A stretch of DNA of 64,000 nucleotides from Paratrimastix pyriformis (lineage: Eukaryota; Preaxostyla; Paratrimastigidae): positions 1-64,000 of the forward strand of contig JAPMOS010000082.1 of assembly GCA_027972325.1 (NCBI GenBank). Direction: 5' to 3'. Position numbers and translations under genes: made by a program. Shown one piece after another: positions 20,460 to 32,366 of this stretch. The first letter of the stretch is position 1; each line of letters begins with the position of its first letter. Under the pieces are notes generated by a model. That model saw nothing but the letters and a program-made list of their open reading frames with translations. It was not told the origin of the DNA and ran no database searches.

Positions 20460-22173
20460 TTACTGTTCGTCGAGGGCAAGTTTCTTCATTTGTAGCAAAA
20501 CGTCGAAGGCGCGTTGAACAACAACTGCTGTTGAAATGTTCTGGGGGTCCATTCCTGGAGGGCTGGTGAGCCGCTGGCTGTGGGAGAAGACCGACAGACC
20601 AACGCAGAGCGACTCAACAGCCGAAGCTTGTGGGGGACTGAATCCCATTTCGGTCAAGACCGAGTGAACTTGGGCAAACGAGACAGGGCCTGCGGGAGTG
20701 CGGGAGAGATGTGCGGTGAGGCGGATGTATCGTGGCAGATCCGCAGTGCGATTGGTTTCATGACAAACCGCTTTCCTCGAAAGCAGCCAGGCGTTGGGCA
20801 AGCTCGTCTGTGAGCGTGGCACGCTCCATGCCGTTGACTCGCGCATCGGGAGGGTTTTTCTGAGGAACAGAAACGAGCTGAGTTGTGAAACCGACACCTG
20901 CAGCAGACCATCTCCTCGCCTTGAAGGATGGAGAAGATCGTGGGTGCGATCCGCCTGAGGATCGGCAAGTATTCCACTGAGGGCACAGAACGGCATGAAG
21001 GAAAGACCGGACAGGAACGGGCGGACCCTGCTCGAGGTCGGGTGGGACGAGGCTCATCAAGGCGCCGATCTGGAAGCGGGTCAGGCCCATGTCTGCCGAG
21101 GTGAGGGCGCTCTGCAGGTCGGAAGGAGCCAGCACGCCGCTAAATGGGCGGCAGAAGGCAAAACACATCGAATGAGTGACGCTCAGGATCATCCTTCGTT
21201 CACGTCTTCTGGACGAACCTTTGGTCGGGATCTTTCATCCGAGCAGCCTGGACAAGGATGTCCAGCACCTCCTCGGAGGACCGCGGCAGCCCCAACTCAT
21301 GAGCTCCGTATGCGTTCAGAAGGGCGTCGTATGTGTGCCTGCTGAACTCCTCCCAGGAGAAGAACCCGTCCCCGTTGTCGTCCGACGTGGCAATCAACAG
21401 GTTGATCTCGTGGCGGGTCAATCCAATCTCGCCGTCTTCCAGCACAGCGCGCAGCTTGTGTCGGGGGATTCGCCCCGTCCCATCGGGGTCTGCGTGGAAG
21501 GGGGAGAAATCGAGGTGGCAAAGGATGGAAATCGGGACCGACCTGCCTCTTGGAATTTATGAATGAGAAGCTCGTTCAACTCTTGCCGATACATGCCGTG
21601 AATCTGCTGCCGGACCATCTGCTGTGCAGCATTGCGAGCGGCATTCTGGAAGGCAGCCTTCAAAATCTGGGCGGCGATTGGGACAAACTCTCGATATTCG
21701 ATCCTTCCGTCTGGGTATTCGTCGGCCTACCAGAGAAATGGCAGGAACAACCAAAAACCACCAGACCTCAGTCATCAAAATCCGAATTTGATGATCGGTG
21801 AGCCCCAACTGCGCCTTGTGAAGAATCTAAATTCCAAAAAAGAACTTTAAGATAGTGTGCAAAGTGAGACGGACGGCTTGAAATTCGTTGTGGTCCAAAA
21901 AGCCAGAGCCGTCTGTATCTGCTTCGATGAACAGAGCTTCGAGAAGTTTTGGGAGATTGTCGGAGCTCTCTGCTTTCCGCTGTTGCTCAAGAAGTTGCCT
22001 GAAATAGATCGCTCCAAACTCATACTGCGTTGTTGGGTGGGAATTCAAATAATTCTTAGAAATCGGGGGAAACACAAACTGACAATATTAGTGGGCTGTG
22101 CACGTAAAACTTCCCGAGTGAAGGTCTTGAGGAGGTTGGGCAGCTCCGGCGGGATCGAATAATTCGATGCCAT
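20460..22173 (-). CDS. Radial spoke protein 7-like (RIIa domain plus EF-hands)
   Basis: The ATG at 22173 opens an RIIa/DPY-30-type dimerisation domain (IPPELPNLLKTFTREVLRAQ, then YEFGAIYFRQLLEQQ), split by a 59-bp intron (22083-22025). Then come EF-hand-like loops: ADTDGSGFLDHNEF, ADEYPDGRIEYREF, DPDGTGRIPRHKL and SDDNGDGFFSWEEF. Further helical sequence (DLQSALTSADMGLTRFQIGA, VSFAQVHSVLTEMGFSPPQA) runs to the stop at 20460. RIIa plus several EF-hands is the architecture of flagellar radial spoke protein 7, which binds AKAP-type partners in the spoke stalk. Introns of 40-80 bp with GT...AG ends separate the exons; one junction near 20.99 kb is unclear. Other RIIa/EF-hand sperm-type proteins are the alternative. 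Confidence 0.75.
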
Positions 22174-22239
22174 TTCAAAATACACCGTTAGAGAGAGGAA
22201 CCCCGGGCTTTGTCTCAATCCAGAGATTTTGAATTATAA
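22174..22239. promoter_or_regulatory. Possible bidirectional promoter
   Basis: Only 66 bp separate the divergent start codons at 22173 (-) and 22240 (+). The region ends AT-rich (TTTTGAATTATAAAT). A shared promoter is inferred from position only. Confidence 0.4.
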
Positions 22240-23142
22240 ATGGAGAAAGTTTTTGAGGAGATTAAAAAGCGGAGGAAACCGAATTTTTCGTCCTGCGAAA
22301 AAATTGTTTCCTTCGGCCGGGAGTTTTCTATCTGTAGCGATAATTCGGGAGGTGTAGCTGGCTCGATATGGTGTGTTCTTGCTGCCGTTCGTCATCATCC
22401 GTTGTTGAACTTGTTGCTAGGAACTCGGCCTTTGAAATTATATCTTACTTGGAGGAGCGAGGATTTGATCCAAACGTACCGATCCTTGATCTGGGTTCGG
22501 GGACGGGGGTCATGCTCAGTTTGTCCGCCCAAGCGAGACTCTGCGTGCTCAGGTCTCCTGCACGCCAGTTAGTTTTAGCTATAAACAGGGATGGGACCTC
22601 TTGAGCTTTTTGTTGCTCTTTTTCTGACATTTCTATTCTTTGGTGATTGTGGGGCCCAGTGATTTACCAGAAGCCGAGCCCCTGATTCAACATAACATCA
22701 TCCTTAATCACGTCGAGGCGAGGTGCTGTTTCGCGCCACTCCGGGTCTGCTGTTTCAGAGGCGTTTTCTAAATTTCGGGGGGTACTAAATATCGTGTTTT
22801 ACGGTATTCCGTCGGCAGTGGGGCTGGGCCGGTGCATCCGCCTGTCCCATCACTTCCTATGGCCCCGCGGGTCCCTGTGATTTGCACGAGCTCCTACCCT
22901 TCGCATTGGTCATTGTATCTGACTGCCTGTACAAGAGCGCTGCCTATTCGGACTTAGCGTGTACATTGGCGGCTGTAACCAGGCCAGGGAGCGAGGTCAT
23001 TTTTGCGTACTCCGTGCGGATTCAACGCGAGCATGAGTTCCTCGATTCACTCACCCGAGAGGGCAGTCTTCCCCGCTTCGAAGTGCGACTGCGCCGAGTG
23101 CACAAAGATCGGTTTTTGGTGGTGCTGCGGAGAATGTCGTGA
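22240..23142 (+). CDS. METTL21-family protein methyltransferase (multi-exon)
   Basis: Exon 1 from the ATG at 22240 encodes FGREFSICSDNSGGVAGSIW. A GT...AG intron (about 22370-22420) leads into NSAFEIISYLEERGFDPNVP and the SAM-binding motif I, ILDLGSGTG. A later exon carries TDLPEAEPLIQHNIILNHVE, and the last exon has LVIVSDCLYKSAAYSDL, followed by a beta-rich end closing with VHKDRFLVVLRRM and a stop at 23142. Motif I, the T-D-L-P-E block and the D-C-L-Y block are the hallmarks of Methyltransferase family 16, which methylates lysines on proteins such as eEF1A, HSP70 and VCP. The exact substrate cannot be told. The gene is convergent with the coiled-coil gene that ends at 23290. Confidence 0.8.
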
Positions 23143-23269
23143 CGCTCCGTTGTTGCCTCCGCATCATCCCGGCATCGCCGAAACCGCCTGAAGTCGCTCG
23201 CCGCAACCAAGACGAGAGGGAAAGAAGAAAATCAAAAAGATTGCCGCTTTCAGAGCCCTCGAGGCCGAG

Positions 23270-23289
23270 TTTGGGGGGGGGGGGGGGGG
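23270..23289. repeat. G homopolymer
   Basis: A run of about 16-17 G bases between the convergent stops at 23142 (+) and 23290 (-). Confidence 0.8.
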
Positions 23290-26156
23290 TCATTCGGCTC
23301 TGGGGCGCAATGGTTGTGGAGCGAGGGGCCTGCGGAGGCGACCCACCGGCGTGTCGACTTGTTGTACCTCAATCCCCGCATCGTACTCGGACAACTCTAG
23401 ACGAAGTCCGTTCTCGTCCGAATCAGCGCCCTCCCCTTCGTAGCCGCAGTGCCGGTCATCGCCTCCGCCTTCGATGCTCACCGCCTGCTCCTCGATCGCA
23501 GCACCCGCAGCAGCGACACTCGTATGGCGGGAGGTGTCTTTTCGTCGTGAGATGGCGGCGGACACGGGACGGGCGGTCGGAGGGATCGGCGGGGCGGGCC
23601 GACATCCCCCAACCGGCCCCGGAGGGAGGCCGCCAGGGCGGCGGCTGACGGGCTCAGGTTGGATTCGATGGCGGCACCGCCACGGGAGGCACCCCGGCTG
23701 CACAGAAACGAGCAACGAAATACCGAAGTGAGTTTTGATTGCTCCCGATGCGAGGAGCAGGCGACCTGCTCGAGGAGGCTGCCGAATGAGGTCTCGGGGC
23801 TGCCGCGGGAGAACCCGTTTCGGGGATCTGCGATTCGAAGGGCAACACACGGATGGTGAATCGGACACGTGTGAAATAATGAGGGTGAAGGTTTAACGAC
23901 GCGCAAAATGGAAGGCGGACCAAGTTTGGTGGTAGGGAGACGCCTCTTTGATGAAGGAAGAGGACGATTTCGCGGTCGCGGCGCAGGCTCCGTCCAAGCT
24001 GCCCCTCCAGGTACTGAATACGCGATCGCAGCTCTGCGATGCGCTCTGGCGGACCCGGCGGAACGGGACGGAGGTGAGGTGCAACGCCTGCACAGCGGAG
24101 GGGAGGTGGCGGGGGAGGGGCCAGTCGGACCGTCTGCGATCTCGGCCTCCCGTTGGCGCGCCTCATCCGGGTCCGCCTCGGCCGCAGGGGAGGCCGACGA
24201 TGGAGTCACGGGGATCCCCACGCGACCCATGCCGTCTGAGTGCGAAAACCGGGAGGAGCATGGAGGGATCAGGGAAGGTGAGTACCTCCGTCCGGTGCAC
24301 CCTCCAGCGTGTGGGAATGAGAAGGGAGGCTGCGGACCCACTTGGCGCTGGGCCTCGTCCCGCTGGGCCTCGAGGGCCTTGGCAACGTCGTGCCAGTGGT
24401 CGCTTTGCTGCTGCAACTCGTCCCGCTCGTGGCGCAGCACAGAGTGTTCGTATTGAAGCCGGTCGTACTGCTCATACACGCTGCAGCGGAGAGCGATGGA
24501 AGTGGGACTGTCGTTAGTCTTCCGAGTGTACGTGCCTCCATGGTGGTGAGCGGTCCGGGACACGGACTCATCAGGCCCTCGGCCAGCCCTGATCGCCTCC
24601 TCGTAAGCCTCGATGACCCGGGCCAGCAGGGGTCCGTAATAGGCCACGTTCTGCACGATGGTGGCTCCGACCTCCCGGAAAACCTGCCCCACGGGAGGCG
24701 TCAAGCGAAAGAATGGAATCGCGAGAAGGGCGCACATCAAACAATGCTGTGGCCGGGTGAGAACAGCAGGAGAAAACTGACCTGGAGTTTGACGGGCGAG
24801 AAGCCACCACCAGAGATGCCCAGATCCTTGAGCCGCTCCGAGGTTCGCACCTAGCAGCACGCCGCGAGGGGAAACGGGAAAATGGGTGGCGAGGAAGAGT
24901 CGTGCGTCCTCCATGTGCTCTGTGTGGCATGGTGAGCAAGGCACCCGACTGGGGGGCCGAGAAACAACGGCACACGTTCGGCGAGGGTCATCCGGCTGAC
25001 CTCGAGGTCGATGATGGGACTCCGGAAGCTGTGTGTCTGGCGGCGACTGGCCGAGCTGCTGGCCCACAGCAGCGACTCCCCAGAAGCCTCAACCTCCCGG
25101 AATGCGGCCGCCGAAGGAGAGACCAAGCTGATTCCTTTGCAACGGCAGGAAGAGCAGGGGGATGGGGGAGTGAAGAAAGGTGGGCGGATGCGTTGGATGA
25201 GAAAAGTGGTTGCGGAGGTGGTGATGGCAGTGGCAGTGGGCGGGCCGAGGTTCTTGTCATCTCGTCAAACCCGCCTCTGCCTGCCCCTTTGTAAAGCCAT
25301 CCGGCTGCAGTTGTGCGATGGAGTCAAAGGCACGAACCATCGCCATCTCGCCGAGTGCGCGGCGGGGCCATGGAGTCGCCATCTTCGTCCACGGCCACCT
25401 CGATGCCTTCCATGCCCTCCTCCTCGGGTGCCCATCCGACCCGCTGCCCCGCGGCACTGGCGGGTCGCGCCCGACCGGCTGAGAGCGCCGAGAGGGGCCG
25501 GCCAGCCCGCCCCGTGGAGGAGGCAGGCCGCGGGTGCGGGTCGTAGGGCGAGACGGTGTAGAGTGGCGGGCGATCGGAAGAAGGAGGGTGGGGAACTGAG
25601 GGGGTCGTCTGGGTGGAAGAGACGAGCAGTGATGTGACCGGCCGCTGGTCGGCGAAATTGTACAGTTGCTCGGCAGGGATGGGCCGATGCCTTGAGTGGG
25701 GGAGCGGAGAGAACTTCGATGAACGGCAAAGAATCGGGGTTGGAAATGAGAGCTCACACGCACGCGACCGCAGCTGTGCAGCCGGAAATCGGAGTAAGCC
25801 CGAGGCACCACAGACCGACAACTTGCCGGGCGGAGAGGAACCACAACGGGTGGTGGTGGTCTGGCCGACCGTGGACGGCGCGGTCGTATGGACAAAAGGG
25901 AAGCAGGGTTGCTGGTTCTGGTGGATTCAGTGGAGATTTGTGGGGAACTCCACCGATTTTGGCGCGGAGGACTCGGGGCGGATACCGCCATCTCCGGCTG
26001 GTCAGGAGGGAATTGCTTGGTCTGATCGAGTGAGGATTGAACAGAGTTTTGGGGAGAACGAGGTTTGTAAGAACGGGTCAGGGGAGAACTGGTCCCGGGT
26101 GCATGTGATGATGTTGGCGTTCCACCTTCGGGCAATGTCTTAATGCGGCTCACCAT
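23290..26156 (-). CDS. Coiled-coil protein, possibly TSNAXIP1-like (multi-exon)
   Basis: The first exon starts at the ATG at 26156 (MVSRIKTLPEGGTPTS). It encodes a Pro/Ser-rich disordered region, followed by LYNFADQRPVTSLLVSSTQ and YTVSPYDPHPRPASSTG. Later exons read SPIIDLEVSRMTLAERV, DARLFLATHFPVSPRG, a helical block VGQVFREVGATIVQNVAYYG then LLARVIEAYEEAI, a coiled coil YEQYDRLQYEHSVLRHERDE, and RIAELRSRIQYLEGQLGRSL. The C-terminus is acidic (EGADSDENGLRLELSEYDAG), with a stop at 23290. The VFREV...LLARVIEAYEEAI block recalls the N-terminal domain of TSNAXIP1, a cilium/sperm-associated coiled-coil protein, but the match is by eye. Intron boundaries are only approximate. Confidence 0.5.
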
Positions 26157-26645
26157 TAAACATGGGTCGTTTTGTCTGGTGGGCCTTTTTGCATGCGAAA
26201 AAGAAGCCCGGTCCACGGTTGGAACGAAAACGGCTCGACTGGTTTGAAAAAGCGACGGACAGTGGAAAGACCCGGTGAATTTGAATTTGAATTTTTGGGA
26301 TCAATGCCATGGAATGAATCGGATCGCGCCCACTCGGCTTCCGAAGCTGCGTCCACGAACAGAATCAGGGTCAATCCCCCCTGTGCGAATTGGCGGTCTC
26401 TTCTGAATCATGGACACCAATTGTTCCCAACGAGTCAAAGCGGACGGGGTGGTGGCATACTGGTCGTCCGCACCCTTCCCGCCCAGGTTTGTGAAGGATC
26501 TGCTGCGGCGGGCTCAGGGCTGACAGAGAAACATCGGGGCCCTTGTACCCAAATCCTGGTGTCTCGACTCGTCATAACTGTTGCAGATCGGGTGCGCTTC
26601 CATAGTGGACGAGTGGGAGGAAGGGGACCGAAAGGGCTGAGAAAA
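26157..26645. other. Intergenic, no gene recognised
   Basis: Spacer of about 490 bp between the coiled-coil gene start and the ITPA stop, both on the minus strand. It presumably holds the promoter of the coiled-coil gene and the ITPA 3' UTR. Confidence 0.4.
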
Positions 26646-27588
26646 TTAGGCGAAGAGTTCGGGGTGGCTCTGGAGGTACTCCCGAAGCATACCAAGAGAT
26701 CTGGAGCGATGGGAAATCCGGTTTTTCGTGGCGGCACCCATCTCGGCGAAGCTGAAGGAAACAGTCAGCCAACAGGGAAAGAGAGGGAAACGAACGGCAC
26801 GGACGTTTCGGCGAACCCGTCCGGTTGGAAGATGGGGTCCCAACCAAAGGTGTTCGGGCCACGGGCAGGCACGATGCGGCCCTAAGGCGGCAAAAAGAAT
26901 GGAGCCAGGGGAAGGTGCTCCAACAGACGGGGCACTTGCCCACAAAGGGGACAACGGACTGGCCCTTTCCGGGGCAGAAGGCAAAGATGCACATTGCATC
27001 TGCAGACTTGTCCTCATACCCGGCCAGGATGCGGTTCAGCCCTGTGGGGTCAAATGAAGCTAGGCGCGGAACGCCCCCATGAACAGACCCTCGTGGCCCA
27101 GGCTCTTCAGGAACCACTTACTACCCGAGCCGTGAATCAGCCAATTGGCGAAGACGAACAGACATGTAGGGACCGGGAAGACCTGAAAGCCGAAAAAGAT
27201 AAGGGACTTGAAACAGGCCAACAAACCGTGAAGAGCATTGTAGCAGAGGGAAGTGTCTTCCGTGATCACGGGACCATCTACTTGCTCAGAGGCCAAGCGG
27301 CACTTCTCAACAGAGATATCGGTGGGGTCTGGGGATTTGTGTGGTGAAGGGGAAAGAAGCAGGATCAAAGACCTCCCTAATCGAAACTTAGCCAAAAAAA
27401 TAGGCTGCGACAGATCAGACCTGAAGTTCAGGCACTAATACAGAAAAAAGAAATGAAACGAAAGAGCACCAGAAAAGCAGACAGTCCACATTTTGAGAAA
27501 CAACAGAAATTCCCGATTGCTCGAGGATTTCTTTAACTTCACGGAGCTTGTTGGCGTTGCCGGTGATAAAAGTGAGTGGTTTGGGCAT
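26646..27588 (-). CDS. ITPA: Inosine triphosphate pyrophosphatase
   Basis: The enzyme hydrolyses ITP, dITP and XTP to monophosphates, keeping deaminated purines out of nucleic acids. Exons on the minus strand give [20 protein letters not shown] (the TGN..K nucleotide-binding start), VPELQ, then [17 protein letters not shown] with [14 protein letters not shown] (acidic metal site), [54 protein letters not shown], and the C-terminal [11 protein letters not shown] with the S-H-R base-recognition residues. The ending [13 protein letters not shown] closes at 26646. All canonical blocks of the Ham1/ITPA family are present in order across about five exons. The start at 27588 gives the usual N-terminus directly before the first beta strand. 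It is divergent from the membrane-protein gene starting at 27651. Confidence 0.92.
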
Positions 27589-27650
27589 GATCGGGTGATA
27601 ACAGCTACTCCCTCGGTCGAAGCTATTCAATTCCGGGTTTGAAGCCGATC
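27589..27650. promoter_or_regulatory. Possible bidirectional promoter
   Basis: The start codons of ITPA (27588, -) and the COPI-associated-type gene (27651, +) are 62 bp apart, head to head. A shared promoter is inferred from spacing only. Confidence 0.4.
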
Positions 27651-28458
27651 ATGGCCGGGCACAAGCTCGCGAACTTTCTCTTCAATGTTTTGACAATTGC
27701 CTCAATTATTGTTGACCTTTTTGCTGCCGTCGTTGCTGTTTTGATGATCGTCTTCCTCTTCCCCCTGACCACTGTCCGTCCGTCCACCTCTGTTCTGGCC
27801 AGCCGTTGTTTCTCCATTCTAGATCGAAGCGGTTATTCGCATGATTCTTTTTGCCTGTCTTGTTGTTCTCCTCTTGGTCATGATTCTCGGAGAGACGGAG
27901 AGTAAGCGGCTGCTCCAGTTCGCCGGTCTGGTTCCCATCCCTCTTTGTGCGATTTTTTTCCTATTTTTTCAGCGTTCCTGAGATATTGGCCCGGTCGTTC
28001 GATTCCGTATCTCTTGTCTGTGGCTCTGGTCCCATGTCACTCATTCCTTCGCAGCATCGGACTCGTGATTCTGTCGAATACCGCTTCGAATGCTATTATC
28101 AACATTCTTCGACAAATCGCTGGTTGGGCTGTTGTTTCTCTCGGCCTCCTGTACTTCCTCTTGGGAGTAACGTGTGTCCAGGTCTGTCGAGGCAATGCTT
28201 CCTTTCCATTTTCTTTCTCCTTTTATTCAGCGGGTCAAATTCGCACTTCGCGGCGAGGGCAAGGTTGGCTCCGCTTCAGGTGTGGGTTCCGGAGTGTCCG
28301 TCCATGAGGGGGCCGATGACTTCGGGGGTCCGGCAACTTATGCGCCGCCTGCTGCAGCTCCCGCATTTACTGGGGAGGCTGCGGCGCCGGCGGCGCCAAC
28401 AACCGGTGGCCCTGGTGATTTCAACTGGGACAAGCCCGGGAGTGATCCTTTTGCCTGA
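27651..28458 (+). CDS. COPI-associated-type four-helix membrane protein
   Basis: Exons give MAGHKLANFLFNVLTIASII continuing into a hydrophobic helix; IRMILFACLVVLLLVMILG with ETESKRLLQF; FAFLRYWPGRSIPYLLSVAL; and RQIAGWAVVSLGLLYFLLGV. That makes four membrane segments. The cytosolic tail is Gly/Ala/Pro-rich and ends GGPGDFNWDKPGSDPFA at the stop 28458. The E...F.FL..W.GR order between helices 2 and 3 and a soluble NPF/DPF-like tail match the COPI-associated protein family (PF08507), Golgi/vesicle membrane proteins of poorly known role. Introns are short. The gene ends 158 bp before the RRP5-like gene on the same strand. Confidence 0.65.
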
Positions 28459-28615
28459 GGAAAGACCCGATCCCTTTTTTTTGAGATTGTGTCGAGTCGG
28501 GCCGGGAGGGGATCCTGGCGCTTGTTTTTCGTGGGGCAAATGATATGTTTTCCGGAATTGACTCTGTCACCGCGGCGCAAGTCGACAAACGAAAAAAGGC
28601 CGGCTTGCTCGCGCA

Positions 28616-31600
28616 ATGAGTACCCCCACTCCACAAAACAAGAATGCCTCTGCTGCGAGTCGAAAGCAACCTTCCAGTTCCACCGAACCCCATCGCCCTG
28701 CCCCCGTGCAACCGCTGCGCTTCCGTGATCTTCAGGTGGGCATGCTGCTTCTGGGTGCCGTGAAAGAGATTCGTGAGTTCGAAGTTCTTGTCTCACTTCC
28801 GAATGGGCTGAAGGGGACACTCGCGATCACTCAGGTTTCCTCTTCAGTCGAAAAAATGGTCACTGATGTTCTGGAAAAGGAAGGGGATCAGGTCTGTTTG
28901 GTCACTTCACCGTTCCTTTCATGGCATTTGGTTTCTCCGCTGCTCTTAACGCTCGTTCTTCAGGATGTCGATTCGCTCCCGTCCCTCAAGTCACTGTTCC
29001 GAGTCGGGCAAGTCCTTTGTTTTGCGATCCATAAGCTCACCGCAAAGAAAAAGATCGAACTGACTTGCAAGGCAGAGGTTCTGAACCACAACCTCACTCT
29101 GCCCCTCATCACCCCCAGCACTTTGGTGTGGGGCAACGTCGAAAGCCACGGTGATTATGGTTATGAGGTCTCGCTCGGCCATTCCGAATACGCTGGCTTC
29201 CTGAAGACTGCAAGTCTGCATTTCGTTTTTTGTGGCTCTGTTTCCATCGTGTCCGTAGTCACGCTGGCTGTGGGCCAACCCATTTTCTGCGAGGCGAAGA
29301 GCGTCACAGGCCGGACCGTCCAATTGGCTCTCTGTGATTCCCCTGCTCCCGTCCGTCCTGCCCTTCGCGGGGTTTTGTACTGACCGTCGCGCTCCCTCTC
29401 GCCCCCTTTTCCTGGCCCACGCCGCCCGCAGAAGCCCAACAAGGCCGGCCCCGCCTTCCAGACCATCCACCCGGGGCTGCTTGTCCAGGCCCGCGTGGAC
29501 GAGGTTCTCCAGGGAGGCCTGCGTGTGTCCTTCCTGGGCAGCTTCCGGGCCACGGTCGACATGATGCAGCTCGACCCGACCCGGCCCGACTACAACCCGC
29601 TTGCCGAGCTTCCGCCCTATCGGACGGGCGAGCGCCTCTCGGCCTGCGTGCTCACCGTCGACCCGGCCTCGCACACATGCCGCCTCTCCCTGGCGCCCCA
29701 CCTTGTGTCCCGGGTGAACCCCTTCCCGGCTGATGTGCGGGTCCGGAAGTGCTCCGCCTTTTCGCCTGCTCCCCCCCCCCCCCCATACAGAACCACAGCG
29801 CACCGCCTTCGTTCCCCACTCGTGCTGATTCTTTGCACCTTCCCTTGCGTGGCATCTGCTGCGGGGCCTCATGGACAGCTTGGGACCATCTTCGAGGGCT
29901 GCATCGTGGCCCGGGTCGACGAGGTGGTGGGTGTCATCCTCCGCCTGCCCACCGAGCCGCCAGCCCTGGCCCACGTCCCGGTCCGTCCCTTGTTCCTTCC
30001 GCTCCACCCGGGGTGTTCCCACCATTTGGTCCTCCTCGGCCACTGGGTTGTCGTCTTCATGCCCCATGGCCCCGCTTCCCCCACCTTCTGTGGTGCATCC
30101 AGGTTGGCCGGTGCGCGGACACGCCCCTGGAATCGATCCGCAAGCGGTTCACCGTGGGCAAGCCGGCCCTGCCCATGCGCGTCCTGGACTTCGACCTGCT
30201 CGACGGGATGCTCCGCGGCACGATGGAGTCGGCCGTCGTGACGCAGCCCATCCTCCGCTACGATGACGTGGCCGCCCCGATGATCGTCCAGGGGACCGTC
30301 CGCGAGCTGATCCCGCAGGGGGTCCTCGTCGACCTGACGCCCCACGTGCGCGGCCTCATCCCCAACCAGCACCTGGCTGATGCGCCCGCCGTGGCCCACC
30401 CCGACAAGTTCTACAAGACGGTCTGATCTCGCTGAAACCCTCCGTGTGCGCCGCCTCCTCTTCGGCTTCGGTTGCCTCAGTTCTCCCCGTCCCCTCTCCG
30501 GTCGCCTTCCCCTCCGTTCTTGGGTGCGCACGCCGCAGGGCGCCCGCGTCGTGTGCCGCGTCCTGAGCGCCGACCCGACCCAGCGGAAGGTGCTGCTGAG
30601 CCGCAAGAAGACCCTCATCAAGAGCGACCTGCCCCTGCTCACCCGCTATGCCGACTGCCAGCCCGGCATGGCCGCCCACGGCGTCGTGACCAGCCTGGTC
30701 GAGGTCCGGGCTCGCGCGGTGTCGCGTCGCCCCCATGAGGATCAAAGCGCTTTGATGGGCTTTCACTCATCGGATTCCCTCTCGGTCCGCTCCCCCCGCA
30801 GGGCAAGGGCCTCATCGTGACCTTCTACAACAACGTGCACGGCTTTGTGCCGTACGCCCATCTGGGGGTGCCCGCCCTGAGCAACCCCGACCAGGCCTCG
30901 CGGGCCTCCCAGCCCCCGCTCTCGCGCTTCTTCACCATCGGGCAGGTCGGCCGACGCCCCTCCTCCCTGCCGCCTCCACGCGCCTCCGTCCCGCATCCCT
31001 CGCGTCACCCTGTGATCTGTGTCCCCATCCGCCTCTGCTGCCCAACAGGTGGTTCGTTGCCGCGTCACGCGCAACCCGCCCCGGCACCACGGCGGCGCCC
31101 GGCTGCTGCTGTCCCTGCTGGCGGCTGGCGGCGAGGAAGCCATCGAGTCCCGCAAGCGCTCTGCCGGTCCGGCTGTGCTCTGATGTTGGCATTGCGCGTC
31201 GCCCCTTTTTGCGCGTGCCCTTTCTAAGTCATCCCCTCTGCGCAGAGGACGAGGCTGATGAGGCCGCCCCTCAGCTGGCCCCCGGATCGGCCCTGCCCTC
31301 CGGCTGCGTGCTGGTGGGCCTGGTGCGCCTCGACGCGGCCCTGAACGAGGACTCCAAGAAGCGCCGCACGGAGCGCAAGGGGCGCCCGCAGCCCGCCGCC
31401 GAGGCTGAGGCCGACAAGGAGGACGAGCACAAGCCCGAGCCGACCGAGGGGGACGAGGACGAGGATGTGGATGAGGATGTCGTCCGTGGCAGCCCCCTGC
31501 CCCCCCCCCCCCCCCCCCCCCCCCCCGACCGGACTCCCGCCCCGCCCCGCCCCGCCTCCTGCTCTGCTCTGCTCTGCTCTGCTCACCCGTCTGTCTCTCC

Positions 31601-32322
31601 CTGTTCTCGCCTCCGCTCGGGCCGCAGCTCCCTGCCGATGTGACGGCCGCCCCTGAAGGCGAGCCCGAGCCTGTGCACCCCCTGGCGGACACCCCCCAGG
31701 CCGACCTGGCCGGTTTCCTGGTTGCCCTGCCTGAGATGGACGCCGAGGGGCTGCCCCAGCTCGCCTTCCTGCCGCTGACCCAAGTGGCCGACCACCCCAC
31801 CCACCTGGCGGGCATGGTCCAGTGCCTGACCGCCCTCGTGCAGGCCGGCCGCAAGCCCACCCCTGCCACGGCCCTGCCCCCCATGGTGGTCGTCCGGTCC
31901 CAGGTCCGCCCCCCGCCCCTGCGCCAGGAGCGGTGAGGCCCCCTCTTTGCCTCCTTCGGCACATCCTCCTCCCCCGACTGACTCCCGCTCTTCGCTCCTC
32001 CTTGGCCAGGGCCTGCCCCGCAAGAATGGCCTGGCCCTGCGCCAGAAGGCGGCCGTCTTCCTGAAGGCCTCCCTCACTTCCGTCGGGGCCAGCGCCCCCG
32101 CGCCCATCACGGTTTCGGTCGGCTCGCTCATCGGCGTCCCGGGCGGCATGTCGGCCGTGGTCTCGGCCAAGCCCACCATGACCATGGTCGCTCGCCAGCT
32201 GGCCGGCCACGTGCCGACCACGCTGGACCTCATCCACCCCCAGGTCCGCCGCCGCTCCGCCTCACGCGGCCCCGAGCGCCTGCTCCCCGTTCGGCTCGAC
32301 GCCCACCATCTCCCGGCTCGCT

Positions 32323-32366
<44 letters not shown>

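Noticed and set aside
31499-32366. Telomere-like repeats
   Set aside because: The tracts are plain C or CCA runs inside introns, with no telomeric unit or chromosome end.
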